Origin: Mercurialis annua
Lineage: Eukaryota; Streptophyta; Magnoliopsida; Malpighiales; Euphorbiaceae
Reading direction: 5' to 3'
Assembly (NCBI RefSeq): GCF_937616625.2
Contig: NC_065570.1
Span: 24,328,046-24,392,045, forward strand
Length of the DNA: 64,000 bases
This document shows positions 35,604-47,669 of this stretch, one piece after another. The position numbers and the translations under genes are program-made. The notes beneath the pieces are model-generated. The model saw only the letters and a list, made by a program, of their open reading frames with translations, had not been told where the DNA came from and ran no database searches. Numbering within the stretch: the stretch's first letter is position 1; each line of letters begins with the position of its first letter.

Positions 35604-38600
35604 TTAACACCAGTCAACACGTATCACAAATAAAAAATCATAAAAATCACAGAAAATCAAGATATCGTACCTCACGGAAAAAGAAAAGGATAGCGATTCC
35701 GTATATCCGACTCGGTTTCCCAAGTGCACTCCTCTACATAATGATTGAGAGAGAACTTTGACCATCGGAATCTCCTTGTTCCGCAATTTACGCACTTGCG
35801 TATCAACATTCTCAACTGGCTTTTCCTCATAGGACAGCTCTTGGTCAATCTCAACACTCTGAGGCATAATCACGTTCGAAGGATCAGAAATGCACTTCCT
35901 CAACATAGAAACATGAAATACAGGATGTACTAACGACATGTCTGGCGGCAAAACCAGACGATAAGCCACAACTCCAATCCTCTCTGAAATCTCATAAGGA
36001 CTAATATACCTCGGTGCCAACTTTCCCTTGACACCAAAACGAACCACGCCTTTCATAGGCGAAACCCGAAGAAACACGAAATCACCAACATGAAACTCAA
36101 TGTCTTTCCTCTTCGGATCAGCATAACTCTTATGCCGACTAAAAGCAGTCTCTAACCTCCGTTTGATCAACGGTACCTTCTCTGAGGTAATCTGAATAAT
36201 CTCCGCTCCTGAGAGTTTACGCTCTCCAACCTCCTCCCAACTGATAGGAGATCTACACTTGCGCCCGTACAAAGCCTCATACGGCGCCATCTCGATACTC
36301 GAGTGGTAACTGTTGTTGTAAGAAAACTCAATCAACGGCAAATGAGTATCCCAGCTACCCTGAAAATCGAGAACACACATCCTGAGCATATCCTCCAACG
36401 TCTGAATAGTCCTCTCAGACTGACCGTTAGTCTGAGGATGAAAAGCAGTACTGAAATCCAACCGAGAACCCAAGGATCCCTGTAACGCTTTCCAGAATCT
36501 CGAAGTAAACACAGAACCTCTGTCTGAAACAATAGAAACCGGTACACCATGCAAACTGACAATCCTGTCGATGTACAACTGAGCCAACCTCGAAGCAGTA
36601 TATGAAACCTTAATCGGAAGGAAATGAGCTGACTTGGTCATACGGTCAACTATCACCTATATGGAATCGTACCCCTGTCGAGTACGTGGTAAACCAACCA
36701 CAAAATCCATGGCAATCCGCTCCCACTTCCACTCTGGAATAGGTAGTGGCTGCAGATAGCCAAAAGGTCTCTGATGCTCCAGCTTCACCTGCTGGCAAGT
36801 CAGGCACTTAGAAACATACTCAGCGACATCCTTTTTCATCCCGCTCCACCAGTAGGTACCCGTAAGATCATGGTACATCTTAGTAGAACCCGGATGAACA
36901 CTATAAGCAGACTTGTGCGCTTCCTCCAGAATCTGGTCCCTCAAACCATCTGAATTTCGAACACACAATCTCGAACCATGTCTTAGAACACCATCCACAA
37001 AAGTAAACTCAGAATTACCGTCCTGCTGAACCTCCTCAATAATCCGTTTTAACTGTGGATCCTCAGCTTGTAAAGCTTTGATCCAATCAATCAAAACAAG
37101 TTGCACTTGCAAATGTGCTAATAAACAACCAGCCTGAGAAATCTGAAAACCATAGCCTGAAGCTATCAAACTGTGCCACTCTCTAACCATGGGTCTACGC
37201 CCAATCTCAGAAATATGAGCCAAACTGCCTGAAGACTTGCGACTCAACGCATCGGCTACCATATTAGCCTTACCGGGATGGTACTGAATAATACATTCGT
37301 AGTCTTTCAGCAACTTTAACCACCTCCTCTGTCTCAAGTTCAATTCTCTCTGATCAAAGATATATTTCAGACTCTTATGATCAGTGAAAATCTCACAAGT
37401 AGCACCATACAAATAATGTCTCTAGATTTTCAGCGCAAAAACCACAGCTGCCAACTCTAAATCATGAGTAGGGTAATTCACCTCATACTTCTTCAACTGT
37501 CTGGAAGCATAGGCAATCACCTGTCCGTGTTGCATCAGAACGCAACCAAAACCAATCCGAGACGCATCACAATACACTGTGAAACCATCAATGCCAGAAG
37601 GCAATGCCAAAACCGGAGCTATAGTCAAAATCTCCTTGAGCTTTTCAAAGCTCGCCTCACACTTGTCAGTCCACTCAAACTTAACACCTTTCTGTGTTAG
37701 TTTAGTCAACGGTGCAGATATTCTGGAGAAATCTTGCATGAACCGACGATAGTAGCCAGCTAAACCCAGAAACTTCTGATCTCGGTAACTGACCTCGGCC
37801 TCTACTAATCCATATCCGCCTCAATCTTCTTTGGATCAACCTTGATCCCATCTTTCGACACTACGTGTCCCAGAAAGGTAACCTGATCCAACCAGAACTC
37901 ACATTTTAAGAACTTAGCATACAACTGATGCTCACCCAACGTCTGTAGTATAGTCCTCAAATGGTAAGCATGCTCCTCTTCACTTCGTGAATAGATCAAA
38001 AATTCATCAATGAAGACGATAACGAATTGATCTAAAAACGGCTTGAACACTATGTTCATCATATCCATAAACGCTGCTGGTGCGTTTGTCAGACCAAAGG
38101 ACATAACCAGAAACTCAAAAGCAGTCTTAGGCACATCTACATCACGGATCCAAAGTTGATGATACCCAGACCTCAAATCAATCTTGGAAAAACACTTCGC
38201 ACCCTGCAACTGGTCAAACAAAGCATTGATGCGAGGAAGAGGATATCTGTTTTTTACAGTAACCTTGTTCAACTGTCTGTAGTCGATACATAGTCGAATG
38301 GAACCGTCTTTCTTTTTCACAAACAGAACTGGAGCACCCCATGGAGAAGTACTCGGTCTGATGAATCCACTATCCAACAACTCTTGTAACTGGTCCTTCA
38401 GCTCTGCAGGAGCCATCTGATACGGCGGTATCGAAATCAGAGCTGTACCAGAAACCACATCAATGCAAAACTCAATATCACGATCAGGTGGTAATCCAGG
38501 CAATTCCTCTTGAAACACATCAGTGAACTCATTCACTATCGGAACACTATGCATATCACTAACTTTTGCTTCCACATCTCGAACCACAACAAGAAAACCC

Positions 38601-39100
38601 TGGCAACCCTTGTTTAGCATCCAATTCGCCTTGATGGTGGAAATCAGATTCTTAGGTATCTCCGCCTTTTCTCCCTGAAAGGAAAAAGGTAGATCACCTG
38701 GAATCCTGAACTCGACTGACATCCCTCGACAGTCAATAGAAGCATAATGGCGCGACAGCCAATCCATCCCCAAGATGTCATCAAAAGAAAGAACATCAAG
38801 CACAATCAAATCAGCACATAGTTCTCTACCCTGAATAACCACTGGACAAGAAGGATAAACTACGTCCACTACTACACCTTCAGACATAAGTGTAGACACA
38901 GCTAGAGGTTCACTCAAAACAGATGGTGCAATACCCAATTTCCCAGCAAAACATGTAGACACAAACGAATGGGTTGCACCCGCATCAAATAATACCAAAG
39001 CATCAGTAAAAGAGATCGGAATGGTACCTTGCACCACAGCGTTTGATGCACGCGCATCCTGAGGAGTAAGTGCGAACACTCTGGCCTGACCCTGCGGCTG
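35604..39100 (-). pseudogene. pol: pol pseudogene: protease-RT-RNase H-integrase-chromodomain
   Basis: Domains in order on the minus strand: aspartic protease with DAGATHSF (about 38950-38980); reverse transcriptase ([18 protein letters not shown], then the active-site motif, which reads FIDE where FIDD is expected, the Glu codon being 38003-38005); RNase H (37739-37422, [12 protein letters not shown]; then [10 protein letters not shown]); integrase zinc motif with HX7H and CLTCQQ (about 36790-36900); integrase core with the DRMTKS and SDRGSVF Asp residues and the Glu of GQSERTIQ; and a C-terminal chromodomain-like segment. Damage: a stop at 37805-37807 and a frameshift just after it; TAG at 37422-37424 and 36657-36659, both where the family has Trp; and a frameshift in a CT run near 35750 that puts the chromodomain end ([14 protein letters not shown]) out of frame. 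It would encode the enzymes for reverse transcription and targeted integration but is dead as it stands. Confidence 0.93.
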
Positions 39101-40551
39101 CTACTGAGAACTCTGCCTAGTACCATAACTGTTGGAACCTCCCGTTGGCCACTAAAAGATGCTGCAGGTTGAGAGTACCCTACAGACTGTGTAAACGCAG
39201 GTCTCTGCTGCTGATAAGATGACTGCGCCACACTGGAGTTAGACATCTGCTGCCCAGATATCGGACACTCCCTGGAAAAATGACCCGGCTGGCCACAAGA
39301 GAAACAACCTCCAGGAGCTAACTGACACTGACCATAGTGCATGCGTCTGCAATTCTGGCAGAACGGAATGTTCGATCCACCACTGTACCCGCGTCCTGAA
39401 CCACGGTTACTCCCATTGCTACTAGAACTGTACGAAGCATTCCTAGTTCTATGCCTCCCCTTGTTATGCGTACGAAGACTCCCCCTATTGGCCTGAGAAG
39501 AGTCACTGTAGTAGTTTCCACTACCATGCTACGCCGGGGCCTGTTGCCCCCCACTAGGAAGATCACTCTTTCCCTTCTGATTCTGGAAAGGGTCAGAGAT
39601 CGTCCCAACCTGAATCAACGAATTCTCCATCCGTCGAGCACTATCTACTACCCGAGCAAACTCCATGTCTGCCCCTATCAGCAAAGGAAGAAATTCCGAG
39701 CCTAAGCCCCTGATATAGCGGTCGTTCACTCGCCCACGATCACCCTGTAGATCTGTAGCAAACCTCCCCAAACGGACAAACTTTGTAGTGTAGTGTGTCA
39801 CTGATCTATCCCCTTTCTTCAAACCTAGCAGCTTTTCTCTGAAATTATCAGTAACATAGAAGGGTAGATAGTAACCTCTGAACCTTGTCACAAAATCAGC
39901 CCAAGACAATGTAGCCATATCTGGTATGATGTTATCGCGAAACTAGTCCTTGGCTGGACCCTTCAGCGACATCTCCACAAGCATCACTGGTTGACGATCA
40001 GTAGCCTGAATTCTCTGACTCTTGTACTCAAACTCCTCCAAAAAGTCAAGAGCATCCCCAGTACCATCAAAAGAAGTCGGATTCAACTTCGTGTAGGTCA
40101 TCACCATCTCTCTGTCTGTCGGAATGTGACCGACACCAGCAAGTCCACCCATACCAGCTACAGCACCAACCTGAGGTTGTTGTTTCTGCGCTAACTGACC
40201 CAGTACTGTACACTGATTTTGTAAAAGAGCCTGGTTGTTCTGCATCTCAACAATCCCAGCCAAGAAAGTTGTGAAGTCGAACGCCTGCATATTCGGTGCC
40301 TGTTGCACCTCCGGTGCCTGCTGCACATTCGGTGCCTGAACACCTGCTGCACCACGTCCTCTAGCTCCACCTCTACCATCACCAGCTCCTCTGCCTCTAC
40401 CTCTACCTCTGCCAGCACCTCTACCTCTACCACGTCCAGCATTGGCCGGAACTGGTGGTACGTTCTGATCGACTTCCATGGAAATCGCATCATCAGCCAC
40501 AGCTTCTTGCTCTGCCGCAACACGAGCACGAGTACAAACAACGTTGTCCAT
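39101..40551 (-). pseudogene. gag: gag pseudogene
   Basis: The frame starts at ATG 40551 (MDNVVCTRARVAAEQE) and shows an Arg/Gly-rich stretch (GRGRGRGAGRGRGRG), the retrotransposon gag domain (NPTSFDGTGDALDFLEEFE through FRGYYLPFYVTDNFREK), and a CCHC zinc knuckle CFSCGQPGHFSREC near 39260-39300. In-frame TAG codons lie at 39943-39945 (a Trp site) and 39529-39531, both in the same frame as the start. A frameshift near 39150 moves into the protease frame, followed by a further TAG at 39101-39103 (probably from CAG). The normal product is the structural protein that packages element RNA. Confidence 0.92.
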
Positions 40552-40879
40552 ATCCTAAGGATTGAACAAAAGCAATTTAAATAACACATAATTCATACCC
40601 AAGTATGAAACAAAACAAGTAAAAATTAGGATTTCCCGAGAAATCAATAGCAATAAAATATTCACCCAAGTGAAATAGCATTAACAATTAACAGCATCAA
40701 ATCAACATATAATGACTGACTCGACGCAATCCTATTGGTGTAGGAAAAATATTTTAAAAATCAAAAGTCGACGTTTTTAAAGACATGATAGAAACCTATA
40801 TCCGTAGTAGTTCCTAAGACACAACCTTACTTAACAGAGTAAACACATAGCGAGCAAATGGCCTTGGTTTGAAACCAAA
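40552..40879 (-). other. untranslated leader of Tekay-like element
   Basis: About 330 bp between primer site and gag ATG. It has no ORF. It matches the start of the coding-free element's interior (7516-7845), with shared blocks CTTAGGAACTACT, CTCGGGAAAT and ATACTTGGGTATG. It presumably carries the packaging signal, which would explain why the coding-free element kept it. Confidence 0.75.
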
Positions 40880-40891
40880 GCTCTGATACCA
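40880..40891 (-). promoter_or_regulatory. primer binding site (initiator Met tRNA type)
   Basis: GCTCTGATACCA on the plus strand is the reverse of TGGTATCAGAGC. It lies four bases inside the 5' LTR end at 40896. Confidence 0.95.
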
Positions 40892-40895
40892 AGTT

Positions 40896-43749
40896 TGTCA
40901 CAACCCATTTTCATGAATCGCGACCAGCGCTAGGGTATGGGTAATTTAGTACCAAAACCCGTAGCTAGCCTTTCATTTAACATATAAACGCGTAAACCTG
41001 CAGAAAACCAATGCTCGGGGGCAACCGAGACTTCAGCCTAAATCTAGCAGTTATAATATTCAACAATTAAAATAACATGCTTTCCAATAATAGTATTTAA
41101 TCGGTTTAACATAAATAATCCGGAATAATCGTTTAACATGCCAGAGCAATAAATAATCAGTCAGACCAATCTGACAACAACTAGAATAAAATAAAGACGT
41201 CTAGTTACTACTGCGGTCTAAGAATAAAACAGTTTTACAGTTTATCAAAAATAAATGGAACCTCCGAAGAAAAGTAAATGCGGAGATCACCAGACTCTCT
41301 CAGATCATAACCCTGGGAAAAATTGGGAAAACAACGGGGTCAGATATACTGAGATGAGTTTATACCACTATCTACATTTATTAAGTGGAAAACCTTTAAA
41401 ACCGTTTAAAACATTTAATAACGATATTACGAATAATAGTTAGAACCCTAATCCACAATTCTAAATAATAAACATATTGCATTAGGTCTGGTCCCGAGAG
41501 CTGAGCTACATCGAGTTACCATTGACCACACTTATACCAGAGTCTCGAGAGCTGAACTACACCGAGTTACTCTACCTGGTCCCGAGAGCTATGCTCACAC
41601 CGAGTTACCACATTTCCATATATACATTACCCAGATCATTACTGATGCGCACGCAGTCCTAATGATGCCCATTAGGTAGCATGTTCCAACTAGAAGCCAT
41701 AATATAAAAACAGTTCGAAATATACGTACAGTATATATATTTAATATTAAAATAACAATTACTTAATAAAGCGGTAAATAGTAAGTACAAACTCACTGCT
41801 TGCTAATTCACGTGAATACCGGCAAGCAACTAATCTTGGTTCGCCTCTGGAGCGCGAACAATAGACGGGTCTAGACAAATAAAATAATTATTAAAACAGA
41901 CCCTAACTCTAGAGAGTACTAGACACCACACAGTACTAGCACAATTAACACGTCGGAAATAAACAGTCCAGAACAACACAAAAATACCCATTAGGTAATA
42001 AAGCCCAATTAATATAAGTCTATTGAGTTCTCGCTTAAAATCCAATTTATAAATATTATTTAATAATCTTTAAATAATAATTAATTTCCAAATAGTGGGT
42101 TAGCCGAGTTATCATTAACTACCAAGCTAACCTCACTTGTCGGGTGACCCAAGTCTAACCAGACTCAACACGTTTATCAATATAAACCCGAGTTTATATT
42201 TATAAAATACTTCAATAAAATAATAATCCATTTTAAAAACGGAACTCAATAACTTCAATTTTAAGTAACCCAAGTTACAACCCAAAAATCTAACCATTTT
42301 AAGTTAAATAAAGTTTAGGGACTGTACTTTAGCTAATTAGGGACTAAAGTGTACTTTAGCCAATTAGGAACTAAACTGTACTTTAGCCAATTTGATTTTC
42401 AAAATCAATTTAATTACTTTTGTTCATAATCAATGCAAAATATAACGTTACTAATTAAAAACTTACTTAATTAGGTTATAAAATAAGTTCAGGGGCTAAA
42501 TTGTAATTTAGCCAATTTCATGCCAAATTGCTATTCTTAATTAAATATAATTACCGGAGTAATTATGTTAACTAATTTAAAATTTATTATCGTTTATAAT
42601 ACTCTAATTATCACGAAATCCAAGTTATAACCAAACAACGCTAAAGTTTAACTCAAGGATCTAATTTCTTTAAGAAAAATAATTTGGTGGTTATAGTGGC
42701 TATTTAGCCATCATTTTCCTTTCAAAATGAAACAAACCCCGCCCATCAAACACACATAACAATTCACCAATCTTTTGTTACTGAACCTAAATCATAACTT
42801 CAATCCATAGGTTTTTAATCCATTAAACATCATTCTTGAATTAAACAGCAATCATAATGATCAAACAAGCAACTAAAAACCCAACCCAAGTTACAGTAAT
42901 AAGAGTTTGGAATCGGCAACAATAAATCGAGCGAGGAAGGATGGTATAACTCAATCCGAAAGCTTTAAACTATTAACTACTAAGCATATCAATGAATTCA
43001 TAGCCATCAAACAAGAACATCATGGAAAAAAAGGGAGAGAAAGCATCGGCAGTAACTCTAACTACCCAAAACAGAATTATAATAACTCAAAACGGAAACC
43101 GTACAGCGAATGGAACGAGATCGATAGCGTACCATTCAACGAAAATGAGGTGGGGGATCGAAGATACTCAAGTCTAGAATCCACGGGATCAAACGAAACC
43201 AATTTCGATCTAGAAACGAGAGAGGACGACCAAGAATACGGAATTGCCGTTTAATACCAAAACTGAAATCTGACGAATTAAAGAACTTACTGAGGCAGCG
43301 ACTTTGAAGGACGATTACATCTTCGATTCTCAGCGAATGAACAAGAGGAAGACGGCTAGGATTTATTTGCAGCGTGGTGAATATTTTCTATTTAGAAAAC
43401 ATCCTTAAATATTGAGTGAATATAGGTTAGAATCGTGATGGAAGAGGGCCGGACGCAAGGCTCGTAAGGCCTGCGATGTTCTCGAACGAGAACAGCCCAT
43501 TTGGGCTTGGTTCTCGTTCGAGAACACGAGACCAGGCCCTGCATATGATTCTCGTTCAAGAATCATAATTCTCGAACGGGAATCGTTCAAATCCTTTTTT
43601 TTCTTTTTTTGATTTAAAAATCTTAAATGGTTGAACCACAAATTTACCCACTCACGAACCAACACGAACCCGACCATTAACTTCGATTTTTACTTCAAAA
43701 CGATCGGAAAATTTGTCGGAAAAGCGCTGAAAATTTATGGGGTATTACA
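40896..43749 (-). repeat. 5' LTR (right end) of Tekay-like element
   Basis: 2854 bp, TGTCACAACC to GGGGTATTACA on the plus strand. It is nearly identical to 32681-35553 except for scattered substitutions (the first ones G/A, G/A, G/T, T/C near the left end), small indels in the 27-bp repeats, and a 12-bp loss in the palindrome cluster (43478-43580). The element's own promoter should lie in this copy. Confidence 0.95.
43478..43580. repeat. palindrome cluster in right LTR
   Basis: GTTCTCGAACGAGAAC (43478-43493) is a perfect palindrome here but degenerate in the sister LTR. GGTTCTCGTTCGAGAAC follows, then a junction ACGAGACCAGG that lacks the left arm present at 35316-35327 in the sister copy. 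Confidence 0.82.
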
Positions 43750-44272
43750 GGATTTGTTTTAGAAAGTTTCTAAATGTTTGGCTTAAATCGCTAAAAAGGA
43801 GAAACGTTAGGATTTATTTCATAACATTTGTAAACGTTTTGCTTAAATTGCTAAAAAGGTGACACGTTTGGATTTGTTTCGCAACCTTTGTAAACGTTTG
43901 GCATAATCTCTAAAAAGGTGAAACGTTTGGATTTGTTTTGTAACGTTTGTAAACGTTTGGCTTAAATCGCTAAAAAGGTGAAAAGTTTGGTTTTGTTTCG
44001 TAGCGTTTGTAAACGTTTGGCTTAAATCGCTAAAAAGGTAAAATGTTTGGATTTGTTTCATAACGTTTGTAAACGTTTGGCTTAAATCGCTAAAAAGGTG
44101 AAACCTTTTGTTTTGTTTCGTAACGTTTTTAAACGTTTTCCTTAAATCGCTAAAAAGGTGAAAAGTTTGGGATTGTTTTGTACCGTTTGTAAATGTTTGG
44201 CTAAAGTCGCTAAAAAGGTGAAACATTTCGATTTGTTTTGTAACGTTTGTAAACGTTTGGCTTATATTGCTT
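43750..44272 (+). repeat. 60-bp satellite, short block C
   Basis: About nine + units follow the right TSD copy GGATT (43750-43754), which restores the satellite cut at 32680. They end abruptly after GTTTGGCTTATATTGC near 44270, where A/T-rich DUF1985-gene sequence begins. The 145-codon reverse ORF here is satellite translation. Confidence 0.95.
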
Positions 44273-44389
44273 ATTGACATTCTGTAAAATCACAAAAATA
44301 TTATTATCATCATATTATCATTATATTATTAATATCAAATGAAACAGTCATAATAAACATTATCAGAAATTTATATAACATGATTATAC
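44273..44389. other. A/T-rich sequence between satellite and last visible exon
   Basis: 117 bp rich in ATTATCAT words, like the introns of the neighbouring gene. On the minus strand it would be the start of the intron after the exon at 44390-44605. No terminal inverted repeat or target duplication is seen at the satellite junction. Confidence 0.6.
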
Positions 44390-44605
44390 CTTAGTACAAG
44401 AATCTTTTAATCCCACTTCAATTCCTCTACCAACGAAATCAAAGCCGGATTGATCACCAACTTCATCAAAATAACAATCTTGTTCCACAAACAATTCAAA
44501 TCCAGGCTGTTTTCCATAAACCTTACTCACACCTCTACTACACGTAGGAATAGACACAACATCACCAGAAACAGGTGTGACTCCATCATTAACCTCAGAA
44601 TCAAT
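44390..44605 (-). CDS. DUF1985 gene last visible exon
   Basis: 72 codons between TGTACAG and AAG|GTATAA, opening with IDSEVNDGVTPVSG. The remainder (GFELFVEQDCYFDEVGDQSG) is unlike the smaller exons. It is followed by only 117 bp of intron-like sequence before the satellite. Confidence 0.65.
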
Positions 44606-47600
44606 CTGTACACAGACATAATTTATCAAAAATATTGAACAAATAACAGTATCACCTAAAATATAATAATATTATCATCATATTATCAACACATTATATT
44701 ATCATACATTTATCATCTAAAATACTCTTGTATTATAATATATTATCATATTATCATCATATTATCATCACATTATATGTCCATAGAAAAAATTACCTTC
44801 GCACTCTCTAATGCAGAAACGTGCTCTTCATTCAATTTATCATCAGCAGCAGGTTTGATCTGATCATTACCCTCAGCATCAATCTATAAAACAGACAATT
44901 TATTGCAATGTCAAACAAACAGCAGCATCATAATAATAACAACAACACTAAAACGAATATTAAAAACACAAGATTAAAATAAAAAATTTACAATTCTGCT
45001 CTCTAGTACAGCAACGTGCTCAGCGTTGGCTTGATCATCAGCAACATGTTGCATATGATAATTAACATCAGCATCAATCTTTAAACAGACACATAATAGC
45101 AAAAAGATCAAGCTAACAAACATTATCATCATAATATCATGAAAAAACCATACACTTATCATATATTTAACATAAACTAAACTAACAAAAAAATAAAAAA
45201 ATAAATATACCTTTGCAATCTCAAAATCAGAAACATGCTCAGCATTGGATTTAACAATAGTCTGTAATCAGAGACAAAACAATTAAAAAATTAATCAAAC
45301 AAACATTATTATCATATTGTCATGGTATTATCATAATCATATTATCATAAACTTATTAACACTATAAGACATTATCATTATATGATCATGATATTATCAT
45401 GTTATTATCATGATATTATCATGATAATATAATGCAATCTCAAAATCAGAAACATGCTCAGCATTGGATTTAACAATTGTCTGTAATCAGAAACAAAACA
45501 ATAAAAATATTAATCAAACAAACATTATTATCATATTATCATGGTATTATCATAATCATATTATCATAAACTTATTAACAGTATAAGACATTATCATTAT
45601 ATGATCATAATATTATCATGTTATTATCAGATATTATCATGTTATTATCATGATATTATAATGATAATATACTGATAAAATAATGAAAAAAACATAAAAT
45701 TTACCTTTCCACTCTCTGAATAATAAACTTTCTGCACATTCTCACTTTCATGTTCGATGTATTCATCAGAAGAAGTATCATTGTTACTCTCATCACCATA
45801 ATCTTTCTCATTTCTACTAGAATACTCAGCAGAATCATCATTTTCAAACTTGTCCTCAGCAGACTTCTCATTTTTACTCTCTTCCTCAGTCATTTTAGTC
45901 ACATCTTCAGCAGGTTTATCATTTTTAACCTCTTCCTCAGCCAATGTAGTCACATCCTCAGCCAAAATAGTCACATCCTCAGCAGACTCAGTATCTTCCC
46001 TCTCATCATCGACAGATTTAGTATTTCTAATCTTTTCTTCAGCATAATTGCAACTTTCAGTCTCTTCATCGGAAGAATCGTCTTCTTCATGACCATCAGA
46101 AGAGTGAACCTCACTATCAACATTATCAGACTACACATAAAATGAAAAAACTTGTTAAAGTTATATTTAAAATGAAAACATAATATTATCATACATTTAT
46201 CATTTAAAAAAACGCATAAGCACGTACCTTTACAGATTTATCATTGAAAATATCAGCTAATTGATTAGTTTCAAAACTCTCTATGCAATCATAAATCTGT
46301 TTTCTGACACCTAACTCCATATCAGAATACTCAATACCACTATCAAAGACCAAATCTTTCAATTCATTAACAAACTTCATGCAAGCAGACTTCGCCACTT
46401 CCAAAATACTATCACCCTCAGTATTAACAGCAGCAGCTTCCTCTTCTTTAAAGACAGAATCTTGATCATTCAGTCCAGACACAATATTTTCACTTAATTC
46501 ATAAACAGTGGCTTTAATGTTTGAACTTGATATAACCTACAATATACAATAAAAAATCACTAACTAACAGTACACAAAATTAATCAAAATTGTAATAAAA
46601 CAAGATATTTATACCTTTTCATTTGGATCATCAAAAACTTTGAAATCAAAGTTTTGAATCTTTCTCATATCCTTCGGACTCCAACGCATAAACCGAGGAT
46701 ACGCAGCAGCATTATTCAACGAACACAAAAAAGCAGGCACAGTAGTTAGAGTTTCATAGAACCAAAATTGAATGGCATAGGGAAAGCCATACAATCGATA
46801 AAATGTAGCTTGTTTTGATGCCTGCAGAAAGGTCCAAAGCTTGTTCTTGGTAGACTGAACAAATAAATCAAAAGAATATTTTCCCCATGGAAAATCATCA
46901 AAATCAGGGCAGTCCAGTAGATGAATAAATCGGCTGTCGATCAATGTATTATCAAGGTTACCCAACAGAAAACACTGAACAAAATACAGCTTCGCGAACT
47001 TTACAGCATCATCATCATTCTCCCACACCGCATCTTTAAATTTCGATTCAATAACAGAACGACTAATCTTATTATCATCATTAAAAAATTTATCAAAAAA
47101 AGTTCCACCAGTGAAATAGTCAGAAAACCTAGACTCGTCCCCACCGCACACAAGACCGCTCACCAATCCAAACTCATACAAACTTAAACGCAAGTTTTGC
47201 CCACCATAGTAAAACCACAGCTCATCAATATTTGGATGATAGACTTCCCTTAGCAGTATGGAATGTATAAGCCTAAGACTCAATACATCCTTTCCAATAT
47301 CCAAATACAAACCAAACCTACTGCTCTTAAATGTGGACAGCTGATCAGAACTAAGCTTCGATTTAATATTTGTTATCACATCAAAAGAACAAGCCTTGCC
47401 AACTTTTCCAACAAACCGGAGATTCGAAGCAATTAAAAGAGCAAAGTTCTGCAATAAACAAATAATACATTCACAGGTCAGTTGCATTATCATAGTATAA
47501 TCATAACAATACAGGTCTATAATGATCACATTATCATACATTTATCATAGTATATAGTACGATATTTATATTATTATACAGTTATCATACAGTTATTATA

Positions 47601-47614
47601 TAAAAAATATTATC

Positions 47615-47669
<55 letters not shown>

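Larger units (their letters stand above)
32681..43749 (-). mobile_element. Tekay-like Ty3/gypsy chromovirus, full structure but coding-defective
   Basis: This 11.07-kb element on the minus strand has TSD GGATT, LTRs of 2873 and 2854 bp, an iMet-type primer site (40880-40891), a polypurine tract (35554-35563), and gag-protease-RT-RNase H-integrase-chromodomain in chromovirus order. The long LTRs and the chromodomain-like integrase tail point to the Tekay/Del clade. In the first ~325 bp of the two LTRs I count seven mismatches (about 2%), so the insertion is fairly recent. The coding region has at least five in-frame stops, about three frameshifts and a changed RT active-site residue, so it cannot be autonomous. 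Confidence 0.95.

Noticed and set aside
45750..46145. 131-codon plus-strand ORF
   Set aside because: Mirror of the acidic exon 4 of the minus-strand gene, which has good splice sites and composition.
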